The notes: a model not told the origin generated them from the letters alone. Shown: positions 43,385-52,397, counted from the stretch's first letter. The stretch is 64,000 nucleotides of DNA from Streptacidiphilus sp. PB12-B1b (GCF_014084125.1 NZ_CP048405.1:434001-498000); one strand, 5' to 3'. Made by a program: numbers and translations.

Positions 43385-44203
43385 GTGACTGCCGAGATTG
43401 ACGAGCAAGAGTACCTGCGAGCGCTGCTGAGCCGACTGGAGACAGTGAAGGCGTTTCAGGAGCTGACCAGCACACCCACGCCCGCTTGGACAGTCGAGCC
43501 GGGCAGCCCGCTTGCAGGTGACGACGCCAAGACCGCGCCCTACCAGGTATCCCAACTGGCTTGGCAGGCGCTTCTCGTGTCCTCTGACCACTTGTACTGC
43601 CTGCGCCGAACCCTTATCGGCGACCAGCAGGGCAAGAAGATCACCGTCACGATGCACATTTACGCGCAGGCCACCCTGCTTCGCGGGGCATACGAAAACG
43701 CGGCCCGCGCTGTATGGCTACTCGCTCCCACGTCGCGCCTCACGCGCATCCAGCGTCGCTTGTCTCTCCACATGGACGACAACACGCACTCGGACCGGAT
43801 GCATGAGCTCATGGGCCAGGCCCCAGCTCGCACCCCCGACGTTCGCAAGCAGCAGCTGGTCGACCTGGCTGCAGCTGCCGGCATAGAGGAGAGCAGTCTT
43901 CCCAAGGCGATCAAGTTCATCGGCTTCAAGCAGATGGTTCGTGGCGCTGGGGAAGAACTGGCCGACGTTGGGGCCGATACGGCCGAGGCCGTGTGGAGCG
44001 CGTGCAGTTCCCTTGCTCACGGCGACATCTCCAGTATGACCTTCCTGGAGCGCGAGATCGTCAGCAGCACGGGTACGGTTCACCAGACTCGGCTGACAGC
44101 TGACCACCGTGTTCTCCTTTGGATGACTGACCACACGGTCCGGATGCTCGACTTCGCTATCAAACTCCACAAGGTGCGCTGCGCAGCGCCATGGCAGCGG
44201 TAG
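43385..44203 (+). CDS. Hypothetical helical protein
   Basis: 272 residues from a GTG. A central helix YAQATLLRGAYENAARAVWLLAP and a later SLAHGDISSMTF recall the pattern (R/E helix ... S-x-x-H) of HEPN-like or DUF5677-type proteins. I cannot assign it. Less extreme codon bias than its neighbours. It stands alone between the mobilisation and arsenic regions. Confidence 0.5.
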   Translation: MTAEIDEQEYLRALLSRLETVKAFQELTSTPTPAWTVEPGSPLAGDDAKTAPYQVSQLAWQALLVSSDHLYCLRRTLIGDQQGKKITVTMHIYAQATLLRGAYENAARAVWLLAPTSRLTRIQRRLSLHMDDNTHSDRMHELMGQAPARTPDVRKQQLVDLAAAAGIEESSLPKAIKFIGFKQMVRGAGEELADVGADTAEAVWSACSSLAHGDISSMTFLEREIVSSTGTVHQTRLTADHRVLLWMTDHTVRMLDFAIKLHKVRCAAPWQR

Positions 44204-44318
44204 CCCATTGCTGAGGCGATCCGTCGGTTGCCAACACCCACGAATAGGCCACTTCGGAATGCGACTGATCCGCCAACTTGGCCAGCGGAGTTGCATTCCC
44301 CGCTCAGGCCATTCTGTT

Positions 44319-45542
44319 TCACCCAGTGGGCGCGGTCCGGTGTGTCTCGGTACCCCAGGCGAGTGCGGCTGCGAGGGCGGACAGCGCGGCGAGGGCCGCG
44401 AAGAGTCGTGGGTCGCCGCCGAGGGGGTGGACGAGAGCGGCTGCAGCGAAGGGGGTGAGGGCCTCGGCGATGATGATCGGCGCGGCCAGGAGGGCGCTGG
44501 TGCGGCTGTACGCGGTGGTGCCCCAGCGGTCAGTGACGGCGGTGGCCTGGAGCAGGGTGAAGTTGCCGCGGACGGCTCCGGCAAGGATGACCAGGGCGAT
44601 CAGCAGGGGTGCGGGTCCTGGGACGGCGGCCAGCAGTGCGGTGGTGGCTCCGCCTGCGGCGATCAGGGCGACGGTGCGGGTGCGGACGCTGGTGCGGCGG
44701 GCGAAGTTGGCGTACAGCGTGCGGCCCAGGGTCTGCCCCAGGCCGCCCAAGCCCAGGGCCCAGGCGGCGAGGGTGGGGTTGACGCCTCGGTGGGTGAGCA
44801 GGGGGACCAGGCCGAAGATGACGCCGTAGAGCGCGAAGCCGGAGGTGGCGAAGGCGGCGGTCAGCATCAGGAATGGGCGGCTGGTCGTGATCCGGCCCGG
44901 GTGCTCGTGGTAGTCGGTGGTGGGCTTGTCCGCTGGTGGCCAGGGTGCGTGCAGGGCCAGGGCGTGGGCGGGGATGGTCATAGCGGCCAGGATCGCGGCC
45001 AGGGCGAGATAGGTGTCGCGCCAGGTCAGGTGGGTGGCGAGGGTCGCGGTCAGGGGCGCGAAGACGGTGGAGGCCAGGCCCCCGGCCAGGGTGAGGGTGG
45101 TCAGGGCGCGGACGCGGTCGGAGCCGTGCCAGCGGGTGAGGGCGGCGAACGCGGGCTGGTAGAAGGTGGCGGCCATGGCGGTCCCAGCCAGGAGCCATCC
45201 GGCAGTGAAGGCCGACAGGTTCGGCGCGGTGGCCACAACGACCAGTGCGACGGCTGCCAGGCAAGAGCCCGCAGTCATCAGGATGTGTGGACCGTGCCGG
45301 TCCAGGGTGCGGCCGACGGGTATGCCGACGGCGGCGGAGACCAGCAGGGCGGTGGTGAACGCGGCGGTCACTTGCGAGCTGGACCAGCCGGTCTGGGCGG
45401 TGATGTGCGAGGTGAGGACCGGGAAGGCGTAGTACAGGGCACCCCAGCCGGTGACCTGGGTGACGCAGAGCGCGGGCAGCGCGGCGCGCGGCCGAGCCGG
45501 GAGTGTCCCGGTCTCGGCCGCGTCGGTGTGAAGGGTCGTCAC
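44319..45542 (-). CDS. MFS transporter of the arsenic cluster
   Basis: 407 residues with about twelve membrane helices and MFS loops (GIPVGRTLDRHGPHIL between helices 2 and 3). It lies 8 nt after the ArsO-like gene in the same operon. No ArsB or Acr3 pump occurs in the window, so this carrier may export an arsenic compound, in the manner of ArsJ or ArsK-type MFS proteins. That is inference from context. The GTG start at 45542 excludes a shadow extension to 46226. Confidence 0.8.
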   Translation of the reverse strand: MTTLHTDAAETGTLPARPRAALPALCVTQVTGWGALYYAFPVLTSHITAQTGWSSSQVTAAFTTALLVSAAVGIPVGRTLDRHGPHILMTAGSCLAAVALVVVATAPNLSAFTAGWLLAGTAMAATFYQPAFAALTRWHGSDRVRALTTLTLAGGLASTVFAPLTATLATHLTWRDTYLALAAILAAMTIPAHALALHAPWPPADKPTTDYHEHPGRITTSRPFLMLTAAFATSGFALYGVIFGLVPLLTHRGVNPTLAAWALGLGGLGQTLGRTLYANFARRTSVRTRTVALIAAGGATTALLAAVPGPAPLLIALVILAGAVRGNFTLLQATAVTDRWGTTAYSRTSALLAAPIIIAEALTPFAAAALVHPLGGDPRLFAALAALSALAAALAWGTETHRTAPTG

Positions 45543-45550
45543 CGGGACGG

Positions 45551-46930
45551 TCAGCAGCTGTTGCTGGAGGGCGATGGTGCGCCGAGGCCGACGCTCAGCA
45601 GTGCGGGCGCGGGGGCCGCGCAGCAGCCTCCGCCTTCGCTTTGGGCGGCGTCGGGGTCGTCGAAGAGTCCGGCTCCGCCGCAGACCCCGGTGTCGGGGAG
45701 GGTGAGTTCGACGCGGGCGGCGGCCTCGTGGTCGCCGGCCAAGGCGGCGGCGACCGAGCGGACCTGCTCGTAGCCGGTCATGGCCAGGAAGGTCGGGGCG
45801 CGGCCGTAGCTCTTCATGCCGACCAGGTACACGCCCTCCTCCAGGTGGCCGAGCTCGTTCGCGCCGTGGGGGTAGACGGTGCCGCAGGAGTGCTGGTTGG
45901 GGTCGATCAGCGGGGCGAGCTTGACCGGGGCCTGGAGGCGCTCGTCCAAGGTCAGGCGCAGTTCGCTCTGCCAGGAGTGGTCGGGGCGGAACCCGGTCAG
46001 GCCGATCACGTGGTCCAGGTCCTCGATGCGGCGGCCGTCGTCGGCCACCAGCACCAACCGGCCGCCGGACTCCTCGACGCGTTCGGTGCGGAAGCCCTGG
46101 ACGACCTCGATGTGCCCGGCCGCCACCGCCTCCTTCGCTCGCAGGCCCAGCGCGCCACGGGCGGGCAGCTCGTCGGACTCGCCGCCACCGAAGGCGTTGC
46201 CGACCTGTCCGCGCCGCAACACCCACACCGCACGCGTACCGCTCTCGTCCTTGGCCAGCTCGGCCAGGGTCAGCAGGGCGGTCAGGGCGGAGTGACCCGA
46301 GCCCACGACGGCGGTGCGCTTGGTCGCGTGCCGGGCGGCGATGGCCGGGTCGGCGGTGTCGGGGGCGAGGTAGGTGATCCGGTCGCCGTGGGCGTACTCG
46401 CCTGCGGCCGGGAGGCCGTCGCTGCCCAGCGGGTTGGGCGAGGTGAAGGTGCCGGTGGCGTCGATGATCGCCCGGACCTGGAGGCGTGCCTGGACGCCGT
46501 CCGCGTCGCGGGTGTGGAGGGTGAAGGGCTGGTCCTGGCGGCCGGAGTCGACGATGCGGTCCCGGCCCCGGCTGGCCGCGCCGGTGACGGTGGTGTTGTA
46601 GCGCACGCGCTCACCGAGGACGTCGGCCAGTGGCTGCAGGTACAGCGTCGCCCACTCGGCGCCGGTGGGATAGCGCTTGGCCTCGGGGCGGGTCCAGCCG
46701 GTGGGCTCCAGCAGGCGGGCGGCGGCCGGGTCGACCAGCTCGGACCAGGCGGAGAAAAGTCGGACGTGGCCCCACGCCCGGACGGCGGAGGCGGCCGAGG
46801 GCCCGGCCTCCAGGACGATGGGCTCCAGGCCGCGTTCCAGCAGGTGGGCTGCGGCGGCGAGTCCGATCGGGCCCGTTCCGACCACCGCGATCGGCAGGGC
46901 TGCGGTGGTCGGGTTGCTGTTCTCGCTCAT
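45551..46930 (-). CDS. arsO: Flavin-dependent monooxygenase-like oxidoreductase (ArsO-like)
   Basis: 459 residues. Two dinucleotide-binding motifs: FAD site VVGTGPIGLAAAAHLLERG at the N-terminus and a central NADPH-like AVVGSGHSALTALLTLAELA, plus IDATGTFTSPNP. It matches the flavoprotein family found in Streptomyces arsenic islands under the name ArsO. The C-terminus adds a Cys-containing tail (GVCGGAGLFDD, GGGCCAAP) that could bind As(III). It is co-transcribed with the MFS gene. Confidence 0.78.
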   Translation of the reverse strand: MSENSNPTTAALPIAVVGTGPIGLAAAAHLLERGLEPIVLEAGPSAASAVRAWGHVRLFSAWSELVDPAAARLLEPTGWTRPEAKRYPTGAEWATLYLQPLADVLGERVRYNTTVTGAASRGRDRIVDSGRQDQPFTLHTRDADGVQARLQVRAIIDATGTFTSPNPLGSDGLPAAGEYAHGDRITYLAPDTADPAIAARHATKRTAVVGSGHSALTALLTLAELAKDESGTRAVWVLRRGQVGNAFGGGESDELPARGALGLRAKEAVAAGHIEVVQGFRTERVEESGGRLVLVADDGRRIEDLDHVIGLTGFRPDHSWQSELRLTLDERLQAPVKLAPLIDPNQHSCGTVYPHGANELGHLEEGVYLVGMKSYGRAPTFLAMTGYEQVRSVAAALAGDHEAAARVELTLPDTGVCGGAGLFDDPDAAQSEGGGCCAAPAPALLSVGLGAPSPSSNSC

Positions 46931-46997
46931 GGCTTTCGTCTCCGTGTGGTTCGGATCGTGCGTGGGTGGCCAGTGGATGAGGGTGTTGCGGGGCTGG

Positions 46998-47180
46998 TCA
47001 GCAGCAGTCGGCCCCGGCGGCGACGGCTTCGGTCTTCGCGGCGGGGTCGCAGCAGGCCGAGGCGGTCTCGGCGGCCTGAGCGGTGCCGCAGCACGGGCTT
47101 GCCGCTGCAGCAGGGGCGGTCGTCTCGGCGGGGGCGGTGCCGCAACATGCGGTGGTGGGTGTACCGGTGCTCTCGCTCAT
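46998..47180 (-). CDS. Small Cys-rich CCG-repeat protein
   Basis: 60 residues with three Cys-Cys repeats (ACCGTA, PCCGTA, ACCDPA) and a terminal DCC, linked by Ala/Thr-rich spacers. It probably binds As(III) or another soft metal. GAGGAG lies 6 nt before the ATG at 47180. An in-frame start at 47228 would add a His-rich leader (HLHEHPHDHHEEH), which is also metal-binding in character, so the longer form is possible. It is divergent from the ArsR gene. Confidence 0.6.
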   Translation of the reverse strand: MSESTGTPTTACCGTAPAETTAPAAAASPCCGTAQAAETASACCDPAAKTEAVAAGADCC

Positions 47181-47255
47181 GGCGTGCTCCTCATGGTGGT
47201 CATGCGGATGCTCGTGGAGGTGGCTCATCTACCCCACGCCTTGCTTCGACGTCCG

Positions 47256-47268
47256 TCGATACAATCGA
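47256..47268. promoter_or_regulatory. Palindrome in the divergent ars promoter
   Basis: TCGAT-ACA-ATCGA lies 38 nt before the ArsR start and upstream of the Cys-rich gene. Candidate ArsR operator. Confidence 0.45.
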
Positions 47269-47305
47269 GCTTGCCGACTGATTCGATGGATGTCAAGATA
47301 GACAC

Positions 47306-47668
47306 ATGTCGAATCAGAGCATCGCGGAGCTGCCGGTCCTCCAGCCCGAGGCCGTGCCGTGCTGCCCGCCGGTCACCTCGGCCCAGCTGTCCGAGGCCGA
47401 CGCGGTCACGATGGCCGCGATGTTCAAGGCCCTGGCTGACCCGGTGCGACTGCGCCTATTCTCCAAGGTCGCCTCGCATCCGGACGGAGAGGCGTGCGTG
47501 TGCGACATTCAGGATGTCGGCGTCGCCCAGCCCACCGTCAGCCACCACCTGAAGAAGCTGCGCGAGGCCGGCCTGCTGGCCTCCGAACGGCGCGGGACCT
47601 GGGTCTACTACCGCGTCGAGCCCGGCGCACTCGCCGCGATGGCGACCCTGCTCGGCTCCAGCCGGTAG
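47306..47668 (+). CDS. arsR: ArsR-family metalloregulator 1
   Basis: 120 residues. Winged helix with the sensing site EACVCDIQD (Cys-x-Cys) at the start of the recognition region and SHHLKKLREAGLLASERRGTWVYYRV. An extra CC pair near the N-terminus (AVPCCPPV) may add to metal binding. It represses the divergent Cys-rich/ArsO/MFS genes until As(III) binds. Confidence 0.88.
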   Translation: MSNQSIAELPVLQPEAVPCCPPVTSAQLSEADAVTMAAMFKALADPVRLRLFSKVASHPDGEACVCDIQDVGVAQPTVSHHLKKLREAGLLASERRGTWVYYRVEPGALAAMATLLGSSR

Positions 47669-47863
47669 CCCGGACACCCCCGGGACAGGCGGCACTGGCC
47701 CGTCGATTTTCCGCAGGCGCCCTGGGCGACGCGGCTCCTGGAACGCCCCCCGGCGGCGGGAGGGGTATGTCGGGCAGTCGCCTAGATTTCCCTTTTGGCG
47801 GACGCTTAGCGCATCATCATATGGAAGGTCAACTAGACGTCCCCAGCCGTCAGGAGGACTACG

Positions 47864-48547
47864 ACGGACATCACCACCAGCGACCTGGCCCGCGAACTGG
47901 GCGTTCCCGTCCAGAGGGTCATCGAAGTCGCCCGCGACCACTGCGATTGGTACCTCGCAGGGTACCTGCGAGTCCCGAACCACGTCGCCGACACGATCCG
48001 GACCAGGCTCGCCGACCAGAACCAGGGCACCGCCGCCGTTGCGCCGCCCACCGCTGAGAACACGCCCCGCCGCCCGGCGGCCATCGGCTCCAACTCCCCC
48101 TTCCCCCAACCTCCGCCGCGTCCGCGCAGCCGCACCCCGTGGGTACGCATCGCCGACCTGCCCAGCCTGGAGCGGCTCTTCGCCCGGCGCTACGTCGAGG
48201 CGGAGACGACAACCCTGCGCCGGATCAACCCCGACCGGCTGCCGCCGGACGTGCACTTTCGCGTTCAGCACGAAGCGCGCAGCTGGGGCGGCGAGTTCTT
48301 CGACGACTACGAGACAGCGGCCTGGCTGGCCATCGGCGTCCTGGACCCGCAGACCGCAGCACAGTGCCGTTCGGCCGGGATCGGCCCCGACGTGCTCCTG
48401 CGGCCGTTCCGGATCCCCGGGAAGGCGCAGCACGAAGGCAAACTGACGCTCAAGCAGGCCCTGGATTGCCAGGCCGCCAGCGTCGAGGAGATCCGGATGC
48501 ACCTGATGGAGACCGGCGTCCTGCCCGGCCACGCACAGGCATCCTGA
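47864..48547 (+). CDS. Hypothetical protein with N-terminal HTH; start codon unclear
   Basis: About 227 residues ending at 48547. The sequence starts DITTSDLARELGVPVQRVIEVARDHCDWYLAGYLRVP, an HTH-like entry, followed by a Pro-rich linker and RVQHEARSWGGEFFDDYETAAWLAIGVLDPQ. A strong AGGAGG is at 47852-47857, but no ATG, GTG or TTG follows in frame; ACG codons are at 47861 and 47864. An in-frame TAG at 47834 rules out a start further upstream. Either a rare start codon or a base error. It lies between the two ars regulators; function unknown. Confidence 0.5.
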   Translation, partial: TDITTSDLARELGVPVQRVIEVARDHCDWYLAGYLRVPNHVADTIRTRLADQNQGTAAVAPPTAENTPRRPAAIGSNSPFPQPPPRPRSRTPWVRIADLPSLERLFARRYVEAETTTLRRINPDRLPPDVHFRVQHEARSWGGEFFDDYETAAWLAIGVLDPQTAAQCRSAGIGPDVLLRPFRIPGKAQHEGKLTLKQALDCQAASVEEIRMHLMETGVLPGHAQAS

Positions 48548-48635
48548 CCCCCGCCCGGTGCGGGACGGCGTATCAGCCCGACCATCGGGGTGCCGTTCCG
48601 CGCCGGGGCAGCCGCACCGGCCGCTCACTGCCGAC

Positions 48636-49388
48636 TCAGCCGTGGTCAGTGCGGTCACGGCCGAAGAGCAGGGCGACCAGGGCCAGGCCCACGACGCCGC
48701 CGATCAGTTCCATGCCGATGAAGCCGGGCAGGGAGGAGGGGGCGATGCCGGCGAAGCTGTCGGTGAACGCGCGGCCGATGGCAACGGCGGGATTGGCGAA
48801 GCTGGTGGAGGAGGTGAACCAGTAGGCGGCGCCGATGTAGGAGGCGACCGCGACCGGTGCGAACCGCAGCTGGTCCTTCTTCGCAAGGCCGAAGATCAGC
48901 AGGACCAGTCCGGCGGTGGCCACGACCTCGCCGATCAGCAGGTGCCCGGCGGAGCGGTCGTGGGTGGACCACTTCACCAGGGCCTTGCCGAACATCGCGT
49001 CCGCCAGCACCGCGCCGCCGATTGCGCCCGTGGTCTGCGCGGTGATGTAGGCGGCGACCTCGCGCACGGGCAGGTGGTCGCGTTGCGTGCGGCGGGTCCA
49101 CCAATCGGCCAGGGTGACGACCGGGTTGAAGTGGGCGCCGGAGACCGGGCCCAGCAGCAGGATCAGCACCCCCAGGCCGAAGACGGTGGCGGTGGAGTTG
49201 GCCAGCAGTTGCAGGCCCACGTCCTGGGTGAGCTCGGTGGCCTGGATGCCGGAGCCGACCACGACCGCGACCAGCGCGGCAGTGCCGACCAGCTCGGCCG
49301 CGACCTTGCGGAACAGGGGGTCGGGGCCCAGGTCGGCGACGAGCGGCTCGGTCAGATCGGTGGGTCTGGCCTCGTCTATGGCACTCAC
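48636..49388 (-). CDS. Aquaporin-type channel of the arsenic cluster (AqpS-like)
   Basis: A 250-residue MIP channel with the two pore motifs GAHFNPVVTL (NPV) and TSFANPAVAIGR (NPA) and six membrane helices. In Sinorhizobium, AqpS in the ars operon lets As(III) made by ArsC flow out; the same job is likely here and may compensate for the missing ArsB/Acr3. The GTG at 49388 has GGAG 8 nt upstream. It is followed, on the other side, by its own ArsR. Confidence 0.85.
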   Translation of the reverse strand: MSAIDEARPTDLTEPLVADLGPDPLFRKVAAELVGTAALVAVVVGSGIQATELTQDVGLQLLANSTATVFGLGVLILLLGPVSGAHFNPVVTLADWWTRRTQRDHLPVREVAAYITAQTTGAIGGAVLADAMFGKALVKWSTHDRSAGHLLIGEVVATAGLVLLIFGLAKKDQLRFAPVAVASYIGAAYWFTSSTSFANPAVAIGRAFTDSFAGIAPSSLPGFIGMELIGGVVGLALVALLFGRDRTDHG

Positions 49389-49442
49389 GAAGAACACTCC
49401 AGGAAGGGCGGGAAGGATGGGTGCGGGGGTGACGCGGGCGGG

Positions 49443-49757
49443 TCAGGTGCAGGGGCGCTTGCGGGCGGCCTCGGCGGTGGCGCGGCCGGTCTCGGCCAGC
49501 GTTCCCAGGTGGGCGGCGACTGCTTCCAGGGCGGCGGGGCGGAGCTTGTAGTACAGGAAGCGTCCGCAGGGCTCGGTCTCCACCAGTCCGGCCTGCCTCA
49601 GCAGCCGCAGGTGGTTGGACAGGTTCGTCTGCTTGGCACCGGTCTCCTCGACCAGGTGGCACACGCACAGCGACTCGGCCGCCAGCAGCGTCACGATCTG
49701 CATCCGCAGCGGATCGGCGAGAACCCTCAACGCTTCAGTATCGACTGATATCACCAT
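49443..49757 (-). CDS. arsR: ArsR-family metalloregulator 2
   Basis: 104 residues with sensing motif SLCVCHLVEETG and NLSNHLRLLRQAGLVETEPCGRFLYY. The start at 49757 lies in a region with ATCAG-type repeats. It precedes aqpS in a leftward operon and diverges from the arsC-like genes, so it should control both. Confidence 0.87.
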   Translation of the reverse strand: MVISVDTEALRVLADPLRMQIVTLLAAESLCVCHLVEETGAKQTNLSNHLRLLRQAGLVETEPCGRFLYYKLRPAALEAVAAHLGTLAETGRATAEAARKRPCT

Positions 49758-49849
49758 GGGCTGATACGTTACCGGTTGCGGGGCCGCCACGCGACCCCCG
49801 AGCGGCCACCGGTCCTGGTCGGTGGCGCCTTCCTGTGCTGGAGACACCC

Positions 49850-50490
49850 ATGTCAGACACGCCGCTCCCGATCCTGCCCGACCCCAGACTCCTGTCCGGG
49901 GCAGCCCGCCTGGCCCTGCGCTACGGCGGTACCTTCGCCCCCGAGACCGTCCAGCAATTCCTGGTCGACTCCTACCAGCGCCTCGCCGAAGCCGCTGCGG
50001 TCCGCACCCACCTGGTGGTGCTGGCGGAACGGCTGGCCGACGAGCGCCTCGCCGCGCTGGCCCACACCCAGGACCTACCGGGCGGGATACCGCGGGTGCT
50101 GTTCGTGTGCACCGGCAACGCCGGACGCTCCCAGCTGGCCGCCGCCCTGCTCGCCCACGCCGCCAACGGACGCCTCCAGGTCTCCTCGGCCGGCACCCGG
50201 CCCGCCGGGGTCCTGGACGACTTCGTCACCGAGGTCCTGGCCGAGGTCGGCGCGAACCTTCCGGTCGAGTGTTCCCCAAGCCGCTGACCGAGGAGGTCGT
50301 GGCCGCCGCCGACATCGTGGTCACCATGGGCTGCGGCGACGCCTGCCCCATCCCGGCAGGCCGTCGCTACATGGACTGGCCCGTCCCCGACCCGCACGGC
50401 CAGACCCTCGATGCCGTCCGGCAGATCCGCGACGAGATCGCCCACCACGTCGCAGACCTGGTCGCCGAACTCGCCTCCGCCACTTCCTGA
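49850..50490 (+). pseudogene. Two-domain ArsC/LMW-phosphatase-like protein, frameshifted
   Basis: An N-terminal helical domain of about 75 residues (DPRLLSGAARLALRYGG ... VRTHLVVLAERLADERL) is fused to an arsenate-reductase/LMW-PTPase domain with LFVCTGNAGRSQLAAALL. The frame breaks near 50272: LPVECSPSR stop in one frame, VFPKPLTEEVVAAADIVVTMGCGDACPIP in the other. One missing G (GAGTG for GAGGTG) would restore a 213-residue protein. Divergent from ArsR2; just upstream of the intact arsC. Inactive as given, or an assembly error. Confidence 0.8.
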
Positions 50491-50530
50491 ACTCCTCCGT
50501 CACCACCCGATCAGAAAGCACCCGTCTGCG

Positions 50531-50953
50531 ATGACTGCCGCCCCCGCCGCCTCGGTCCTGTTCGTCTGCGTCCACAACGCCGGTCGCTCCCAGATGGCCG
50601 CCGGGTTCCTCACCCACCTCGCAGGCGACCGCGTCGAGGTCCGCTCCGCCGGGTCGGTCCCCGGTGACCAGGTCAACCCCTCCGCCGTCGCCGCGATGGC
50701 CGAGGTTGGTGTCGACATCTCCCACCAGACCCCCAAGGTGCTGACCACCGAGGCCGTCCAGGCATCGGACTACGTCATCACCATGGGCTGCGGCGACGCC
50801 TGCCCGATCTTCCCCGGCAAGAAGTACCTCAACTGGGAACTCGAAGACCCGGCCGGGCAGGGCGTGGAGGCCGTGCGCCCGATCCGCGACGAGATCAGGA
50901 AGCTGATCGAGGGCCTGGTCGCCGAGATCGACGCCAAGCAGCAGGAGAGCTGA
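50531..50953 (+). CDS. arsC: Arsenate reductase (thioredoxin-coupled LMW-PTPase type)
   Basis: 140 residues. Active-site loop VCVHNAGRSQMA (C-x5-R) and a redox pair in TMGCGDACPIFPGKKYLNWEL, typical of Trx-linked ArsC. It reduces arsenate to arsenite using thioredoxin. The thioredoxin reductase gene begins 5 nt after its stop, giving the electron supply. Confidence 0.93.
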   Translation: MTAAPAASVLFVCVHNAGRSQMAAGFLTHLAGDRVEVRSAGSVPGDQVNPSAVAAMAEVGVDISHQTPKVLTTEAVQASDYVITMGCGDACPIFPGKKYLNWELEDPAGQGVEAVRPIRDEIRKLIEGLVAEIDAKQQES

Positions 50954-50958
50954 CCGCT

Positions 50959-51930
50959 ATGACCGAGCCGATAGTGCACGAGGTCGTCGTGATCGGGTCC
51001 GGCCCCGCCGGATACACCGCCGCCCTCTACACCGCCCGCGCCGACCTGAAGCCCATTGTCTTCGGCAGCGCCATCTTCGTCGGCGGCGCGCTCACCACGA
51101 CCACCGAGGTTGAGAACTTCCCCGGGTTCCCCGACGGCATCCAGGGCCCCGACCTCATGAACAACATGCGGGCCCAGGCCGAACGATTCGGCGCCGTGAT
51201 GATCGACGACGACATCGTGGCCGTCGACCTCACGGGAGACATCAAGGAACTGACGGACACCGAGGGCGCCGTCCACCGGGCCAAGACCGTGATCGTGGCC
51301 ACCGGCTCTGGCTACCGCAAGCTCGGCCTGCCCCGCGAGGACGAGCTCTCCGGACGCGGCGTGTCCTGGTGCGCTACCTGCGACGGGTTCTTCTTCCGCG
51401 GTAAGGACATCGTGGTCGTCGGCGGCGGCGACACCGCTCTGGAGGAAGCCACCTTCCTGACCCGCTTCGCCAACTCCGTCACCATCGTCCACCGCCGCGA
51501 CACCCTGCGGGCCTCGAAGGTCATGCAGGCCCGCGCCCAGGCCGACCCGAAGATCAGCTTCGCCTGGAACAGTGAGATCACCGAGATCCAGGGCACCAAC
51601 CGTGTCAGCGGCGTCGTCCTGCGCGACGCCCTCACCGGAACCTCCCGCGACCTGGCCGTCGAAGGCATGTTCATCGCTTTCGGCCACGACCCGCGCACCG
51701 AGTTGTTCACCGGGCAGCTCGGTCTCGACGACGCCGGTTACCTCAAGGTCGACGCCCCCTCCACCCGCACCAACCTCCCCGGCGTCTTCGGTGCCGGCGA
51801 CGTCGTCGACCACACTTACCGCCAGGCCATCACCGCCGCCGCATCCGGCTGCCAAGCCGCCCTCGACGCCGAACGGCACCTCGCCACCCTCGCCCACGAG
51901 AGCGCGACCGCGAGTCTCACCACAGCCTGA
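50959..51930 (+). CDS. trxB: Thioredoxin reductase (ArsT-like)
   Basis: 323 residues. FAD site VIGSGPAGYTAALYTARA, redox-active CATC (VSWCATCDGFFF), NADPH site VVGGGDTALEEATFL and the C-terminal GVFGAGDVVDHTYRQ. It recycles thioredoxin for ArsC; in Streptomyces arsenic islands the equivalent gene is called arsT. Operon with arsC. Confidence 0.93.
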   Translation: MTEPIVHEVVVIGSGPAGYTAALYTARADLKPIVFGSAIFVGGALTTTTEVENFPGFPDGIQGPDLMNNMRAQAERFGAVMIDDDIVAVDLTGDIKELTDTEGAVHRAKTVIVATGSGYRKLGLPREDELSGRGVSWCATCDGFFFRGKDIVVVGGGDTALEEATFLTRFANSVTIVHRRDTLRASKVMQARAQADPKISFAWNSEITEIQGTNRVSGVVLRDALTGTSRDLAVEGMFIAFGHDPRTELFTGQLGLDDAGYLKVDAPSTRTNLPGVFGAGDVVDHTYRQAITAAASGCQAALDAERHLATLAHESATASLTTA

Positions 51931-52082
51931 ACCTCCCAGGTTGTTGCGCCTTCGCCAGAGGATGACCTGCACGTTCGGGCCAGTGAGCCGGCAGCAGAGC
52001 ACCTCCGTGAACATGACGCCGAGGAATACAGCACGCCCGGAATATCGCCCCTTCGCCACTCCAGGGGAGCGAAGTACCAACA

Positions 52083-52120
52083 CCGAGAAGCGGCACCGAC
52101 ATGTCGGTGCCGCTTCTCGG
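52083..52120. terminator. 38-bp perfect palindrome, bidirectional terminator
   Basis: Two exact 19-bp half sites meet between 52101 and 52102, placed between the converging trxB and the 52365 gene. Strong bidirectional terminator or cruciform. Confidence 0.8.
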
Positions 52121-52131
52121 CTGTTCAGCGG

Positions 52132-52365
52132 TCAACCGCGGATGTCGCCTTTGGGTAGTGCGCCTCGAAAGTCGCAGCCGGGGCACTGATCCTCGCCCTG
52201 GATGTGGCCCTCGTACCAGCCGTGGACGGCAGCGTGCAGGATCGCGTCCTGCACCGAGGCTTCGCCGCTTTGGACTGATGCGATGGCGTTGCCGACGATC
52301 ACCCGGAGCGCGGCGTTGTCGGGCGAAGGGAATGGAGGGGACGGCATCGGAGAGTCAGACGTCAT
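52132..52365 (-). CDS. Small hypothetical protein
   Basis: 77 residues (NAALRVIVGNAIASVQSGEASVQDAILHAAVHGWYEGHIQGEDQCPGCDFRG). A CxxC near the C-terminus may bind zinc. Resembles uncharacterised Streptomyces accessory proteins; not named. Ends next to the palindromic terminator. Confidence 0.6.
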   Translation of the reverse strand: MTSDSPMPSPPFPSPDNAALRVIVGNAIASVQSGEASVQDAILHAAVHGWYEGHIQGEDQCPGCDFRGALPKGDIRG

Positions 52366-52397
52366 GAACGCAGAATAGGGGCGGGCATGACTGCTGG

